From NCBI GenBank assembly GCA_900770535.1, contig CAAHDV010000079.1, forward strand, positions 1-5,199: a stretch of 5,199 bases of DNA, written 5' to 3'. The DNA is from Lachnospiraceae bacterium. GTDB taxonomy: Bacteria; Bacillota; Clostridia; Lachnospirales; Lachnospiraceae. Positions 1 through 5,199 of this stretch are shown in pieces. The notes beneath the pieces were generated by a model, which saw only the letters and a list, made by a program, of their open reading frames with translations, was not told where the DNA came from and searched no databases. The position numbers and the translations under genes were made by a program. Each line of letters opens with the position of its first letter. Positions within the stretch are counted from its first letter, which is position 1.

Positions 1-608
1 AGATCGTCATTCACGATCTGGAAAGCAATGATGTGGAACACTCCATCGTAGCCATTGAGAACGGTTATATCACCGGTCGTAAGCTTGGCGATGGTCCCTC
101 CCACATTGTTCTGGAATCTTTACAGAACGGGGAAAAACACACCGACGACAAACTGGCTTACTTAACTAAGACAAAAGACGGAAAAATCTTAAAATCCAGC
201 ACCATTTACATCCGCAACAGCAAAGGTAAGATTGTTGGTATCTTAAGTATCAACTATGACATTACCATTCTGCTGGCCGCGCAAACCCACATTCAGGACC
301 TTACCGCTACGGCAGCCAACGACTCGGAGGAGTCCGGTCCGGAGACCGTATCCATGAATGTGACCGACCTTCTCGACGAGCTTATTGACCAGGCATTCCG
401 TCATATTGGAAAACCGGCCGCTGTCATGACGAAGGACGATAAGATTGACTTCATCCGGATTTTGAACGATGCAGGTGCTTTCCTCATCACCAAGTCCGGT
501 CAGCGTGTCTGCCAGATCTTATGTATTTCCAAATTCACGCTCTACAGTTACTTAAATGAGATCAAAGCCGAAGATGAAGAAAAAGCAGTAAAAGCCGAAC
601 AGGATTAA
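1..608 (+). CDS. YheO/DauR-like transcriptional regulator, 5' truncated
   Basis: Cytoplasmic DNA-binding regulator of the family with a YheO-like PAS domain (PAS_6) and a C-terminal helix-turn-helix (HTH_22). The frame is open from position 3 to the left edge, so the GTG at 33 is not the start; the residues before it (IVIHDLESND) match the conserved EIVLH-type segment near the N terminus of E. coli YheO. About 201 codons are visible and perhaps 20-40 residues are missing. The PAS-like part covers roughly the first 95 visible residues, with the conserved stretch IENGYITGRKLGD and the later IYIRNSKGKIVGILSINYD. A variable acidic linker follows. The last 65 or so residues carry the HTH, with a glycine turn (LNDAGAF) and recognition helix ISKFTLYSYLNEIK. 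Family members include the D-arginine utilisation repressor DauR; the ligand and targets here cannot be told from sequence. Its own operon lies to the left, outside the window. Family call is firm, specific role unknown. Confidence 0.9.
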   Translation, partial: IVIHDLESNDVEHSIVAIENGYITGRKLGDGPSHIVLESLQNGEKHTDDKLAYLTKTKDGKILKSSTIYIRNSKGKIVGILSINYDITILLAAQTHIQDLTATAANDSEESGPETVSMNVTDLLDELIDQAFRHIGKPAAVMTKDDKIDFIRILNDAGAFLITKSGQRVCQILCISKFTLYSYLNEIKAEDEEKAVKAEQD

Positions 609-630
609 AAACTGTTCGGCTTTCTTTCTG
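591..630. terminator. Bidirectional intrinsic terminator between convergent genes
   Basis: A perfect 12-bp inverted repeat, AAAGCCGAACAG at 591-602 and its complement at 612-623, encloses a 9-nt loop. On the + strand it is followed by CTTTCTG, and the outer stem itself ends in TTT. On the - strand the outer end is TTT then ACTGCTTTTT. The left arm is the last codons of the regulator gene and the loop holds its TAA stop (606-608). The right arm lies 28 bp beyond the stop of the permease, so it probably ends both converging transcripts. The hairpin is seen directly; bidirectional action is inferred. Confidence 0.85.
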
Positions 631-650
631 CATTAAATCATCCGGCTGTC

Positions 651-1982
651 CTACTCTTCCGGCGGAAGGGTGAGGTTCAGGATGATCGCCATGATCGTTG
701 CCACTACCACGGACGAACTTCCAAATACAGTATTGATCCACTCCGGGATTCCAGGACCCTGTAAGCATCCGGATACCTGAGTGATACCAACGCCAAGTGC
801 TACAGACATACCGACTACGGTTGTCTTTCTTGCAGTCATGCCATCTTTGGTGAACAGGCGCACACCAGTCATTGCGATCTGCGCAAATACGGAAAGGGTT
901 GCACCGCCGATTACACACTGCGGAATGGTGGTCAGTGCTGCGGACAGACCAGGAATCAGGCCTGCGACCAGAAGCACGGTTGCGGATACCGCGAAAATTA
1001 CGCGGTTTACTACTTTGTTCATGGTTACGATACCAACGTTCTGGCTGTAGGAAGCGGTCGGCAGTGCGCCAAAGAACGCACCAACGATACTTGCAACACC
1101 CTGAACCAGGATACCGCCCTGAAGTTCATTGTCAGTCGGAACACGGTCCATGCCGCCAACGGTGGTGGAAGTTAAGTCACCGATGGTCTGTACCGCATTG
1201 ACTGCGTACACGATAGCCAGGGAAGCGCAGGCCGCCGGAGCAAATTCAATCTGAAAATGCATCAGCTGCGGGAACGCAACGATGGATGTCGTATTCATGA
1301 CATTTGTGAAGTCTACCATTCCAAGGAACAGAGACACCACATAACCAACGATAATACCGAAGAACAGAGAACCAAGTTTCAGCACGCCTTTTGTAAAGTT
1401 GTTCAGGAACAGAACCACTGCAAAGGTAAGCAGGGCAATGATCCAGTTCTTTAAACCACCAAATTCCGGATGTCCGGAACCGCCTGCCATGTAACGGATT
1501 GCGGTTGGATACAGGGAAAGACCGATGGTAAAGATAACCGTACCGGTTACGATATCCGGGAACAGCTTACGGATCTGCTTAACAAAGATCGCAAACACAA
1601 TTGCTACGATACCGCCAATGATCTGCGCGCCCATGATGGCCCCAATGCCGAATTCAGCACCGATGGCAGTCAGAGTCGGAACGTAAGCGAAGCTCGTACC
1701 CATGATAACCGGAAGGGCTGCTCCAATTTTGTGGAACAGCGGGAACAGCTGTAAAAAGGTTGCTAATGCGGTGAAGATCAGCGCTGCCTGGATCATCATG
1801 GTTTTCTCTGCGTCTGTCAGGCCACAGGTTCCCGCGATGATCATGGACGGTGTGATGACACCGACGATTGCTGCCAGTACATGCTGTAAGCTTAACGGAA
1901 CAAGCTGGGACATTTCCGGTGCTTTCCCGTAGAAGTCAAACAGCACGCTGCCGTTTCCTGGTTCTTTTGTTTTCTCCTTCAT
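651..1982 (-). CDS. NCS2 family nucleobase:cation symporter (probable purine permease)
   Basis: Integral membrane permease of 443 residues, normal for the NCS2/NAT family (14 membrane segments in a 7+7 inverted repeat), expected to import a nucleobase with protons or sodium. Visible signatures are PLSLQH at 29-34, GTSFAY at 95-100 (third segment), IGD at 267-269 (eighth segment) and the NAT motif QNVGIVTMNK at 314-323 followed by VVNR. A QN pair in the NAT motif is typical of the xanthine/urate branch, whereas UraA-type uracil carriers have a different motif, so a purine substrate is more likely; this is inference. Two signature positions differ from the characterised transporters: Q265 where the essential TM8 glutamate is expected, and N322 where the NAT motif has threonine. 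ATG at 1982 is the only in-frame ATG after an upstream TGA, but no Shine-Dalgarno sequence precedes it; a GTG at codon 13 behind AGGAAA is a weaker alternative. Transcribed alone, behind a long leader and converging on the regulator gene. Confidence 0.93.
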   Translation of the reverse strand: MKEKTKEPGNGSVLFDFYGKAPEMSQLVPLSLQHVLAAIVGVITPSMIIAGTCGLTDAEKTMMIQAALIFTALATFLQLFPLFHKIGAALPVIMGTSFAYVPTLTAIGAEFGIGAIMGAQIIGGIVAIVFAIFVKQIRKLFPDIVTGTVIFTIGLSLYPTAIRYMAGGSGHPEFGGLKNWIIALLTFAVVLFLNNFTKGVLKLGSLFFGIIVGYVVSLFLGMVDFTNVMNTTSIVAFPQLMHFQIEFAPAACASLAIVYAVNAVQTIGDLTSTTVGGMDRVPTDNELQGGILVQGVASIVGAFFGALPTASYSQNVGIVTMNKVVNRVIFAVSATVLLVAGLIPGLSAALTTIPQCVIGGATLSVFAQIAMTGVRLFTKDGMTARKTTVVGMSVALGVGITQVSGCLQGPGIPEWINTVFGSSSVVVATIMAIILNLTLPPEE

Positions 1983-2043
1983 GCTTTGTTTGAGGTCCAG
2001 ACGAAACAGGACTGCTCACTCTGAGTTTCAAGCACGGAAAAAA

Positions 2044-2158
2044 CTTAACTGCGTTTTTCACAGTCACAAGCAAAATCTGTAAAATCCATTTACTTTGCCT
2101 GCGGCAATGGAATTCTTGCCTTACAGTTTGCGTTTTTTACGGTCAGCACAGAAATCTG
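2044..2158 (-). repeat. Two imperfect copies of a motif in the permease leader
   Basis: On the - strand, TGACCGTAAAAAACGC (2145-2130) and TGACTGTGAAAAACGC (2066-2051) agree at 14 of 16 positions. Each is preceded by CAGATTT (2158-2152 and 2079-2073). Allowing small gaps the similarity spans about 37 bp per copy, at a period of about 79 bp. The repeat is seen directly; it could be a duplicated protein-binding or RNA element, or an old tandem duplication. Confidence 0.5.
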
Positions 2159-2234
2159 CGAAGACCCACCGAACAGGAACGAATAAACAGGTATTTAGCA
2201 TTGGCATAGATCTCAGGCCCCCACCCGAAACCAT
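2121..2234 (-). CDS. Possible 37-codon leader ORF
   Basis: A short ORF opens with ATG 10 nt downstream of the purine-rich AAGGAGGGGAGG (2256-2245), the best Shine-Dalgarno candidate in the permease leader, and stops at TAA 2123-2121. The product begins MVSGGGLRS and ends in a basic tail (ADRKKRKL), with no recognised domain and no run of one amino acid that would suggest classic attenuation. Its ATG lies in a 5-bp hairpin with a 3-nt loop (2238-2226), which could limit initiation. The second copy of the leader repeat falls outside it. It may be a leader peptide, or a chance ORF inside a structured RNA; I favour neither strongly. Confidence 0.22.
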   Translation of the reverse strand: MVSGGGLRSMPMLNTCLFVPVRWVFADFCADRKKRKL

Positions 2235-2296
2235 TTCGTCCGAGCCTCCCCTCCTTACTTTTTTTTATTTTTGCTAAATTTAATTTTGCTGACTTA

Positions 2297-2324
2297 ATCA
2301 TAACATATTGTGAGGGAAATGCAA
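2297..2324 (-). promoter_or_regulatory. Predicted sigma-A promoter for the NCS2 permease
   Basis: On the - strand, TTGCAT (2324-2319), a 16-bp spacer and TATGAT (2302-2297), with TG one base ahead of the -10 (extended -10). Transcription would start near 2290, about 308 nt before the permease ATG. No better candidate was seen closer to the gene. The predicted degV promoter has the same -35 hexamer, spacing and TGn element, which supports both. Confidence 0.55.
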
Positions 2325-2458
2325 GTGTTTTAGATAATTTTTTCTCAAAATCCATACTATTTTTGTGCTCATTGTATACCAAAAATACATTTAGCCCTCC
2401 GTGCATGGAACACATACTGGCTTTTTGTATGATTTCTATTTTGCGTATATAGTTCCGT
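2325..2458. other. AT-rich spacer without a supported gene
   Basis: This stretch separates the degV terminator from the permease promoter. It contains short ORFs on the - strand, but none has both a good ribosome site and protein-like composition. A partly palindromic TTGTATACCAA at 2372-2382 lies about 50 bp upstream of the predicted permease -35 and resembles operators of some GntR-type repressors; that is only a resemblance. Confidence 0.4.
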
Positions 2459-2513
2459 AAAATTAAAAAACAGGGTGGAGTGACCGTTTTTTCTCCGGCC
2501 TCTCTGCCCTGTT
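2459..2513 (-). terminator. Intrinsic terminator of the degV-family gene
   Basis: On the - strand AACAGGG (2513-2507) pairs with CCCTGTT (2475-2469), and an inner GGAG (2496-2493) pairs with CTCC (2480-2477) across a 10-nt/1-nt internal loop. The hairpin is followed directly by TTTTAATTTT (to 2459). It begins about 97 bp after the degV stop. Its U tract is on the leftward strand, so it fits degV and insulates the permease promoter. Confidence 0.75.
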
Positions 2514-2609
2514 GTCTGACTTTTTATGAGATTCATTGATTTTTACGATATTTTGTCATTTTTTTAACCAGTTCTGATCCGTAAACATTCTGACTATGCA
2601 CCATAACCA

Positions 2610-3455
2610 TTAACCAACAGCCAGGACAATTCCACCATCGCCCGCGTACACGGTGGCAACACCTGCGGTGTTGGTGATCACAATATCACGATAGTTTCCG
2701 CGCTTCTCCAGTTCTGCCTTAACCTGGAGCGCACGCTCCGGACAGTTCACGTGGGCGATAACTGCACGCTTCTCTTCCGGCTTTCCGGCGCGTTTGGTAG
2801 CCAGCTCACACATGCGGGCCAGTCCCTTGGCAATGCCTCTCGCCTGATCCAGCTTGATGATAACGCCATGATCCGCCCCCATAACCGGTTTGATGTTCAG
2901 TGCGGTTGCGAAAAATGCCTGCAGGCCGGTCAGACGGCCGTTCTTTCTGAGTGGTTCCAACGTATCAATGACGAAATAGGTCTGCTGCTCATCCCGCATT
3001 TTCAGAATACGCTCAGAGATCTCGCTGAAGGTAAGCCCCTCCTCGTACATATCGCGGATAGCCAGGGCCTCGTTTAATTCTCCGGCGGAAGCAGACTCAG
3101 AATCGATGACCAGAATGTTCTTGCTTCCCTTGCCGTGCTCTTCCTCATACAGTTCTTTTCCAAGCACCGCGCTGTTGTAAGTACCGCTCAAATGGCTGGA
3201 CAGCGCGATGATGTAAACATCATCCGCGTCGCACTCGCAGGCCTTCTTAAACGCCTCCGGGGACGGGCAGGCCGTTTTCGGACAGTTCGGGCTTTCCTTT
3301 ATCATCTTGAGAAATGCCTTCTGGTCAAAGGTTTCATCATCAATTACCATATGGTCATCTACCTGAAGCGTCAGAGGAATCATCTCAAATCTGGGATCCT
3401 TCTTTAATTCCTCTGTTAAATCCAGGCAGCTGTCACCAAAAATTTTATAGCTCAT
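2610..3455 (-). CDS. DegV family protein (FakB-like fatty-acid-binding)
   Basis: Cytoplasmic protein of 281 residues, the usual DegV length. Family members bind a fatty acid and, in the FakAB system, present it to the kinase FakA to make acyl phosphate for phospholipid synthesis. Conserved parts are FGDSCLDLTEEL (6-17), TACPSPEAF (61-69, where T-S-x-P-S is usual), SSHLSGTYNSA (86-96), VIDSESASAGE (117-126), and the FVIDTLEPLRKNGRLTG block (161-177) followed by LNIKPVM. The C-terminal region where FakB proteins usually have HxGPG reads YAGDGG (270-275), so the histidine that contacts the fatty-acid carboxylate seems replaced by tyrosine. ATG 3455 is chosen because GGAGGA lies 5 nt upstream and the protein then starts at the family's usual first strand (MSYKIFGDS). 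The frame is open 35 codons further, to ATG 3560, but that start has no ribosome site and adds only basic, unconserved sequence. No fakA-like gene is in the window, so the partner and ligand are unknown. Monocistronic by its own promoter and terminator. Confidence 0.93.
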   Translation of the reverse strand: MSYKIFGDSCLDLTEELKKDPRFEMIPLTLQVDDHMVIDDETFDQKAFLKMIKESPNCPKTACPSPEAFKKACECDADDVYIIALSSHLSGTYNSAVLGKELYEEEHGKGSKNILVIDSESASAGELNEALAIRDMYEEGLTFSEISERILKMRDEQQTYFVIDTLEPLRKNGRLTGLQAFFATALNIKPVMGADHGVIIKLDQARGIAKGLARMCELATKRAGKPEEKRAVIAHVNCPERALQVKAELEKRGNYRDIVITNTAGVATVYAGDGGIVLAVG

Positions 3456-3460
3456 ATCTT

Positions 3461-3466
3461 TCCTCC
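3461..3466 (-). promoter_or_regulatory. Ribosome binding site that fixes the degV start
   Basis: GGAGGA on the - strand, 5 nt before ATG 3455. No comparable site precedes the upstream in-frame ATG at 3560, so this decides the shorter protein. Confidence 0.85.
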
Positions 3467-3505
3467 GAATCCGTGCTGTTTTCTGCCTTCTTTTTACAGT
3501 CCACA

Positions 3506-3628
3506 TGTTCGATGCCGTAACCATTTCTCCCGCATTCGCAGCACGCTCTCTATCTGACATAGTTTTTATTACTACTTATTATAGCATAGTTTACTGATAA
3601 TGCAAGTAAGGGTTACGGTGCACGAACA
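3506..3628. repeat. Inverted pair of GGTTACGG-N(3-4)-CGAACA around the divergent promoters
   Basis: GGTTACGG-CAT-CGAACA reads on the - strand (3522-3506), inside the degV leader, and GGTTACGG-TGCA-CGAACA reads on the + strand (3611-3628), upstream of the DUF969 promoter. The arms face each other across about 88 bp that include the degV promoter. A related GGTTATGGTGCA lies just past the degV stop on the - strand (2608-2597). The identities are seen directly; function, for instance as regulator sites, is speculative, and chance similarity is possible. Confidence 0.3.
3578..3605 (-). promoter_or_regulatory. Promoter of the degV-family gene
   Basis: On the - strand, TTGCAT (3605-3600), a 16-bp spacer ending in TGC, and a perfect TATAAT (3583-3578): an extended -10 sigma-A promoter. 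The predicted start near 3571 gives a leader of about 115 nt before ATG 3455. Confidence 0.75.
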
Positions 3629-3670
3629 GGAATTTTTCGAATCCGCCATGCCCGCTGGTAAAAAATATCA

Positions 3671-3699
3671 TTGTTAGTTTCTCTTCCTTATGATAAAAT
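3671..3699 (+). promoter_or_regulatory. Promoter of the DUF969-DUF979 operon
   Basis: TTGTTA (3671-3676), a 17-bp spacer and TAAAAT (3694-3699) match sigma-A consensus at 4/6 and 5/6 positions. The predicted start near 3706 leaves a leader of about 96 nt. It lies back to back with the degV promoter, about 66 bp from its -35. Confidence 0.65.
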
Positions 3700-3708
3700 C
3701 GGAATGTT

Positions 3709-3772
3709 GCTGTCCCTGCGTTCTGCAGACAGCGGCATATCCTGCCGTCACTGCCAGTTTCCGCGCAGTGAC
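3709..3772 (+). promoter_or_regulatory. Two-hairpin leader of the DUF969-DUF979 operon
   Basis: The first hairpin pairs GCTGTC (3709-3714) with GACAGC (3728-3733), with an inner TGC/GCA. The second is a perfect 8-bp stem, GTCACTGC (3747-3754) with GCAGTGAC (3765-3772), and a 10-nt loop. It ends 15 nt before the strong AAGGAGGT site (3788-3795). Neither hairpin is followed by a U tract, so they are not intrinsic terminators. They may stabilise the mRNA or bind a regulator; I do not recognise a known riboswitch. Confidence 0.45.
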
Positions 3773-3801
3773 ACGCATAACCATCATAAGGAGGTATTTT
3801 C

Positions 3802-4494
3802 ATGGAAGTGATCAAACTGATCGGTGTCCTGATCGTCATCGTTGGCTTCATCTTAAAGCTTGATACCCTTGCCGTCGTTGTCGTAGCCGGTCTCGCTACC
3901 GGACTTGTGGCCGGCATGAGCCCGATGCAGATTCTCGACACCCTTGGCACTGCGTTTATCACCAACCGCACTGCCACCCTGTTCATTCTCACCCTGCCAG
4001 CTATCGGCCTGTGTGAACGAAACGGCTTAAAAGACAAGGCCGTAGACTTTATTACATCGTTAAAGAACGCGACCACCGGCCGCCTGATCGCCATCTGGCA
4101 GATCATCCGTACCGTTGCGTCCGCGTTCTCCCTGCGTATCGGCGGACATCCGCAGTTCATCCGCCCGCTCATCAACCCGATGGCCCAGGCTGCTGCCGAG
4201 GTTCAGTACGGCGAGCTGGATGAAAAGACTCAGGACGAAATTAAAGGCATGTGCGCCGGAAGTGAGAACTACGGAAACTTCTTCGCGCAGAACTGCTTTA
4301 TGGGTGCTTCCGGCACCTTGCTGATCGTATCCACCTTAACCGAGCAGGGTTATCCGGTGGATGCCCTTCAGATTGCCGGACAGTCCGTTCCGATTGCCGT
4401 GCTCTCTGTGGTTGTCGGCGCCATCTATGCCCTGCTCTTTGACCAGATCTTAAAACGCCGGTTTGCAGACCGCAAGAAACAGGAGGGAAAGTAA
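3802..4494 (+). CDS. DUF969 family membrane protein, probable 5-oxoproline transporter subunit
   Basis: A 230-residue hydrophobic protein with the full DUF969 pattern and usual length. An N-terminal hydrophobic segment (about 5-17) is followed by a second (22-38), then the conserved block FITNRTATLFILTLPAIGLCERNGLKDKA (52-80), the polar LRIGGHPQFIRPLINPMAQAAA segment (111-132), the SENYGNFFAQNCF motif (154-166) and a last membrane segment (about 193-213) before a basic tail. The charged motifs between hydrophobic stretches suit a carrier. DUF969 and DUF979 genes travel together and are annotated as subunits of a 5-oxoproline transporter because they often sit beside pyroglutamyl peptidase or 5-oxoprolinase genes; the substrate is therefore a context-based prediction. 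ATG 3802 follows AAGGAGGT by 6 nt. First gene of an operon; the next start is one base after its stop. Confidence 0.92.
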   Translation: MEVIKLIGVLIVIVGFILKLDTLAVVVVAGLATGLVAGMSPMQILDTLGTAFITNRTATLFILTLPAIGLCERNGLKDKAVDFITSLKNATTGRLIAIWQIIRTVASAFSLRIGGHPQFIRPLINPMAQAAAEVQYGELDEKTQDEIKGMCAGSENYGNFFAQNCFMGASGTLLIVSTLTEQGYPVDALQIAGQSVPIAVLSVVVGAIYALLFDQILKRRFADRKKQEGK

Positions 4495-4495
4495 T

Positions 4496-5199
4496 ATGAC
4501 CTGGACCGTAAGTACCATTGTTGCAGAGTTTTTCTACTGCATCATCGGCCTTTTCTTCGTTTCCAACGGCGTGAAGGCATTAAAAGACCCGGACTGCGCG
4601 AAAAAGCATACCACCGCGCTGTTCTGGTCCATCCTGGCATTCACCTTCATCGCAGGAGTTTATCTTCCACGCTGGATCACCGGTGCCTGCGTGGTCCTGA
4701 TGGCAGCGCTCACCGCGTTCCGTCTGGTTGTCCCGTCTAAGAGCGATGTGCCGGAAGCAGCTGAAACCCGGAAAGCCGCAGACCGAATTGGCTACTCCGT
4801 CTTTATCCCGCCGCTCACCCTGGCCATCAGCGCCGTGCTGGTAGCAACCTTCTTAAAGGTGCTGGGCGCCAACAATGCCATCGGCATCTCCGGTGCCATT
4901 GCCCTGGTTGTGGCTCTGCTGCTCTTTAAGACCAAACCGTCCTACGCAGTCAGCGATGGAACCCGCCTGGTAGACAACGTTGGCGTGACCGGCATCCTGC
5001 CGCAGGTCCTGGCCGCACTCGGCTCCCTGTTTACTGCTGCCGGTGTCGGTGACGTGATTGCCCACGGTGTCAGCGCTGTGATCCCGGCCGGCAACCTGTT
5101 CGCGGCTACCGCTGTGTACTGTATCGCCATGGCCCTGTTCACCATGATCATGGGCAACGGCTTCGCAGCCTTCTCCGTCATCACCGTCGGCATCGGTAT
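4496..5199 (+). CDS. DUF979 family membrane protein, probable 5-oxoproline transporter subunit, 3' truncated by the window
   Basis: The frame runs from ATG 4496 to the right edge without a stop, giving 234 residues; family members are about 300-320, so roughly a quarter is missing. Hydrophobic segments are at about 8-24, 41-57, 62-78, 104-121, 129-144, 170-188 and 201-219. Between them lies the conserved block SDGTRLVDNVGVTGILPQVLAALGSLFTAAGVGDVIA (153-189), containing the family's ILPQxLAxLG signature, and then MGNGFAAFSVIT (219-230). Its AGGAGGG site (4481-4487) is inside the end of the DUF969 gene, 8 nt before the ATG, and only one base separates the two genes, so they are co-transcribed and probably translationally coupled, as expected for two parts of one transporter. 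A pyroglutamyl peptidase or 5-oxoprolinase gene often follows such pairs and would be expected just outside the window. Confidence 0.92.
   Translation, partial: MTWTVSTIVAEFFYCIIGLFFVSNGVKALKDPDCAKKHTTALFWSILAFTFIAGVYLPRWITGACVVLMAALTAFRLVVPSKSDVPEAAETRKAADRIGYSVFIPPLTLAISAVLVATFLKVLGANNAIGISGAIALVVALLLFKTKPSYAVSDGTRLVDNVGVTGILPQVLAALGSLFTAAGVGDVIAHGVSAVIPAGNLFAATAVYCIAMALFTMIMGNGFAAFSVITVGIG

Larger units (their letters stand above)
1983..2290 (-). promoter_or_regulatory. Long structured 5' leader of the NCS2 permease (no known riboswitch recognised)
   Basis: If the promoter at 2297-2324 is correct, the permease transcript has about 300 nt of leader. Visible elements in transcript order are: an A-rich start; a purine-rich AAGGAGGGGAGG (2256-2245); a 5-bp hairpin CGAAA/TTTCG (2238-2226) overlapping an ATG; a 37-codon ORF (2234-2121); a GGCAA/TTGCC hairpin (2120-2103); and a near-repeat of part of the ORF that folds as a small ACTG/CAGT hairpin and runs into six U residues (2043-2038), resembling a weak attenuator. 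I looked for purine (xpt-type) and ykkC-type riboswitch cores and did not find them. A regulatory RNA is an inference from length, repeat and hairpins. Confidence 0.4.

Noticed and set aside
33..35. GTG as the start of the first gene
   Set aside because: The frame is open to the left edge and the residues before it match the conserved N-terminal part of YheO-like proteins, so the gene is simply cut by the window.
2095..2277. 60-codon ORF on the + strand
   Set aside because: No promoter or ribosome site, and it is antisense to the structured permease leader. It probably reflects the leader's base composition.
1983..2290. Purine (xpt-pbuX type) or ykkC-type riboswitch in the permease leader
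   Set aside because: The conserved core sequences of those aptamers were not found on reading the leader in the transcript direction.
2143..2415. 90-codon ORF on the - strand overlapping the permease leader
   Set aside because: It runs across the predicted promoter, has no ribosome site and resembles no protein I know.
3456..3560. A 35-residue N-terminal extension of the DegV protein from ATG 3560
   Set aside because: It has no ribosome site, an unconserved basic composition, and would start only about 10 nt into the predicted transcript. ATG 3455 has a strong site and fits the family.
3591..4175. 194-codon ORF on the - strand
   Set aside because: It is antisense to the well-supported DUF969 gene and the promoter region, and its arginine/threonine-rich composition is typical of a shadow frame.
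4853..5193. Two ORFs on the - strand opposite the DUF979 gene
   Set aside because: The + strand frame matches DUF979 throughout, and these frames have no domain or ribosome site.

Overview
The window reads as chromosomal DNA from a moderately GC-rich Firmicute, most likely a gut clostridium of the Lachnospiraceae type. This is an inference from gene content (a DegV-family protein, an NCS2 permease, a DUF969/DUF979 pair), AGGAGG-type ribosome sites, intrinsic terminators with U tracts, and AT-rich spacers between coding regions of roughly 50-55% GC. No rRNA, tRNA, CRISPR array, transposase or phage gene was seen.

Layout. (1) Positions 1-608, + strand: the 3' part of a YheO/DauR-like regulator (PAS-like domain, then helix-turn-helix). 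It ends in a perfect 12-bp terminator hairpin that probably also serves the convergent gene. (2) 651-1982, - strand: an NCS2 nucleobase permease, purine-like by its QNxG motif. (3) 1983-2609: 627 bp without an established gene. It holds a predicted promoter about 300 nt ahead of the permease, an unusually long leader containing a repeated motif, small hairpins and a possible 37-codon ORF, and then the terminator of the next gene. (4) 2610-3455, - strand: a DegV-family (fatty-acid-binding, FakB-like) protein whose start is fixed by a GGAGGA site. (5) 3456-3801: a divergent promoter region driving degV leftward and the next operon rightward; the rightward transcript has a two-hairpin leader. (6) 3802-4494 and 4496-5199 (cut by the window end), + strand: DUF969 and DUF979 membrane proteins, one base apart, predicted to form a two-subunit 5-oxoproline (pyroglutamate) transporter.

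How the parts fit. The window is a set of short, separately controlled transcription units concerned with uptake and regulation: purine uptake, fatty-acid binding, probably 5-oxoproline uptake, and a small-molecule-sensing regulator. Nothing ties them into one pathway. The part least explained by known features is the permease leader at 1983-2290. I did not find a convincing wholly new system; the two leaders and some substituted family-signature residues are the best leads.
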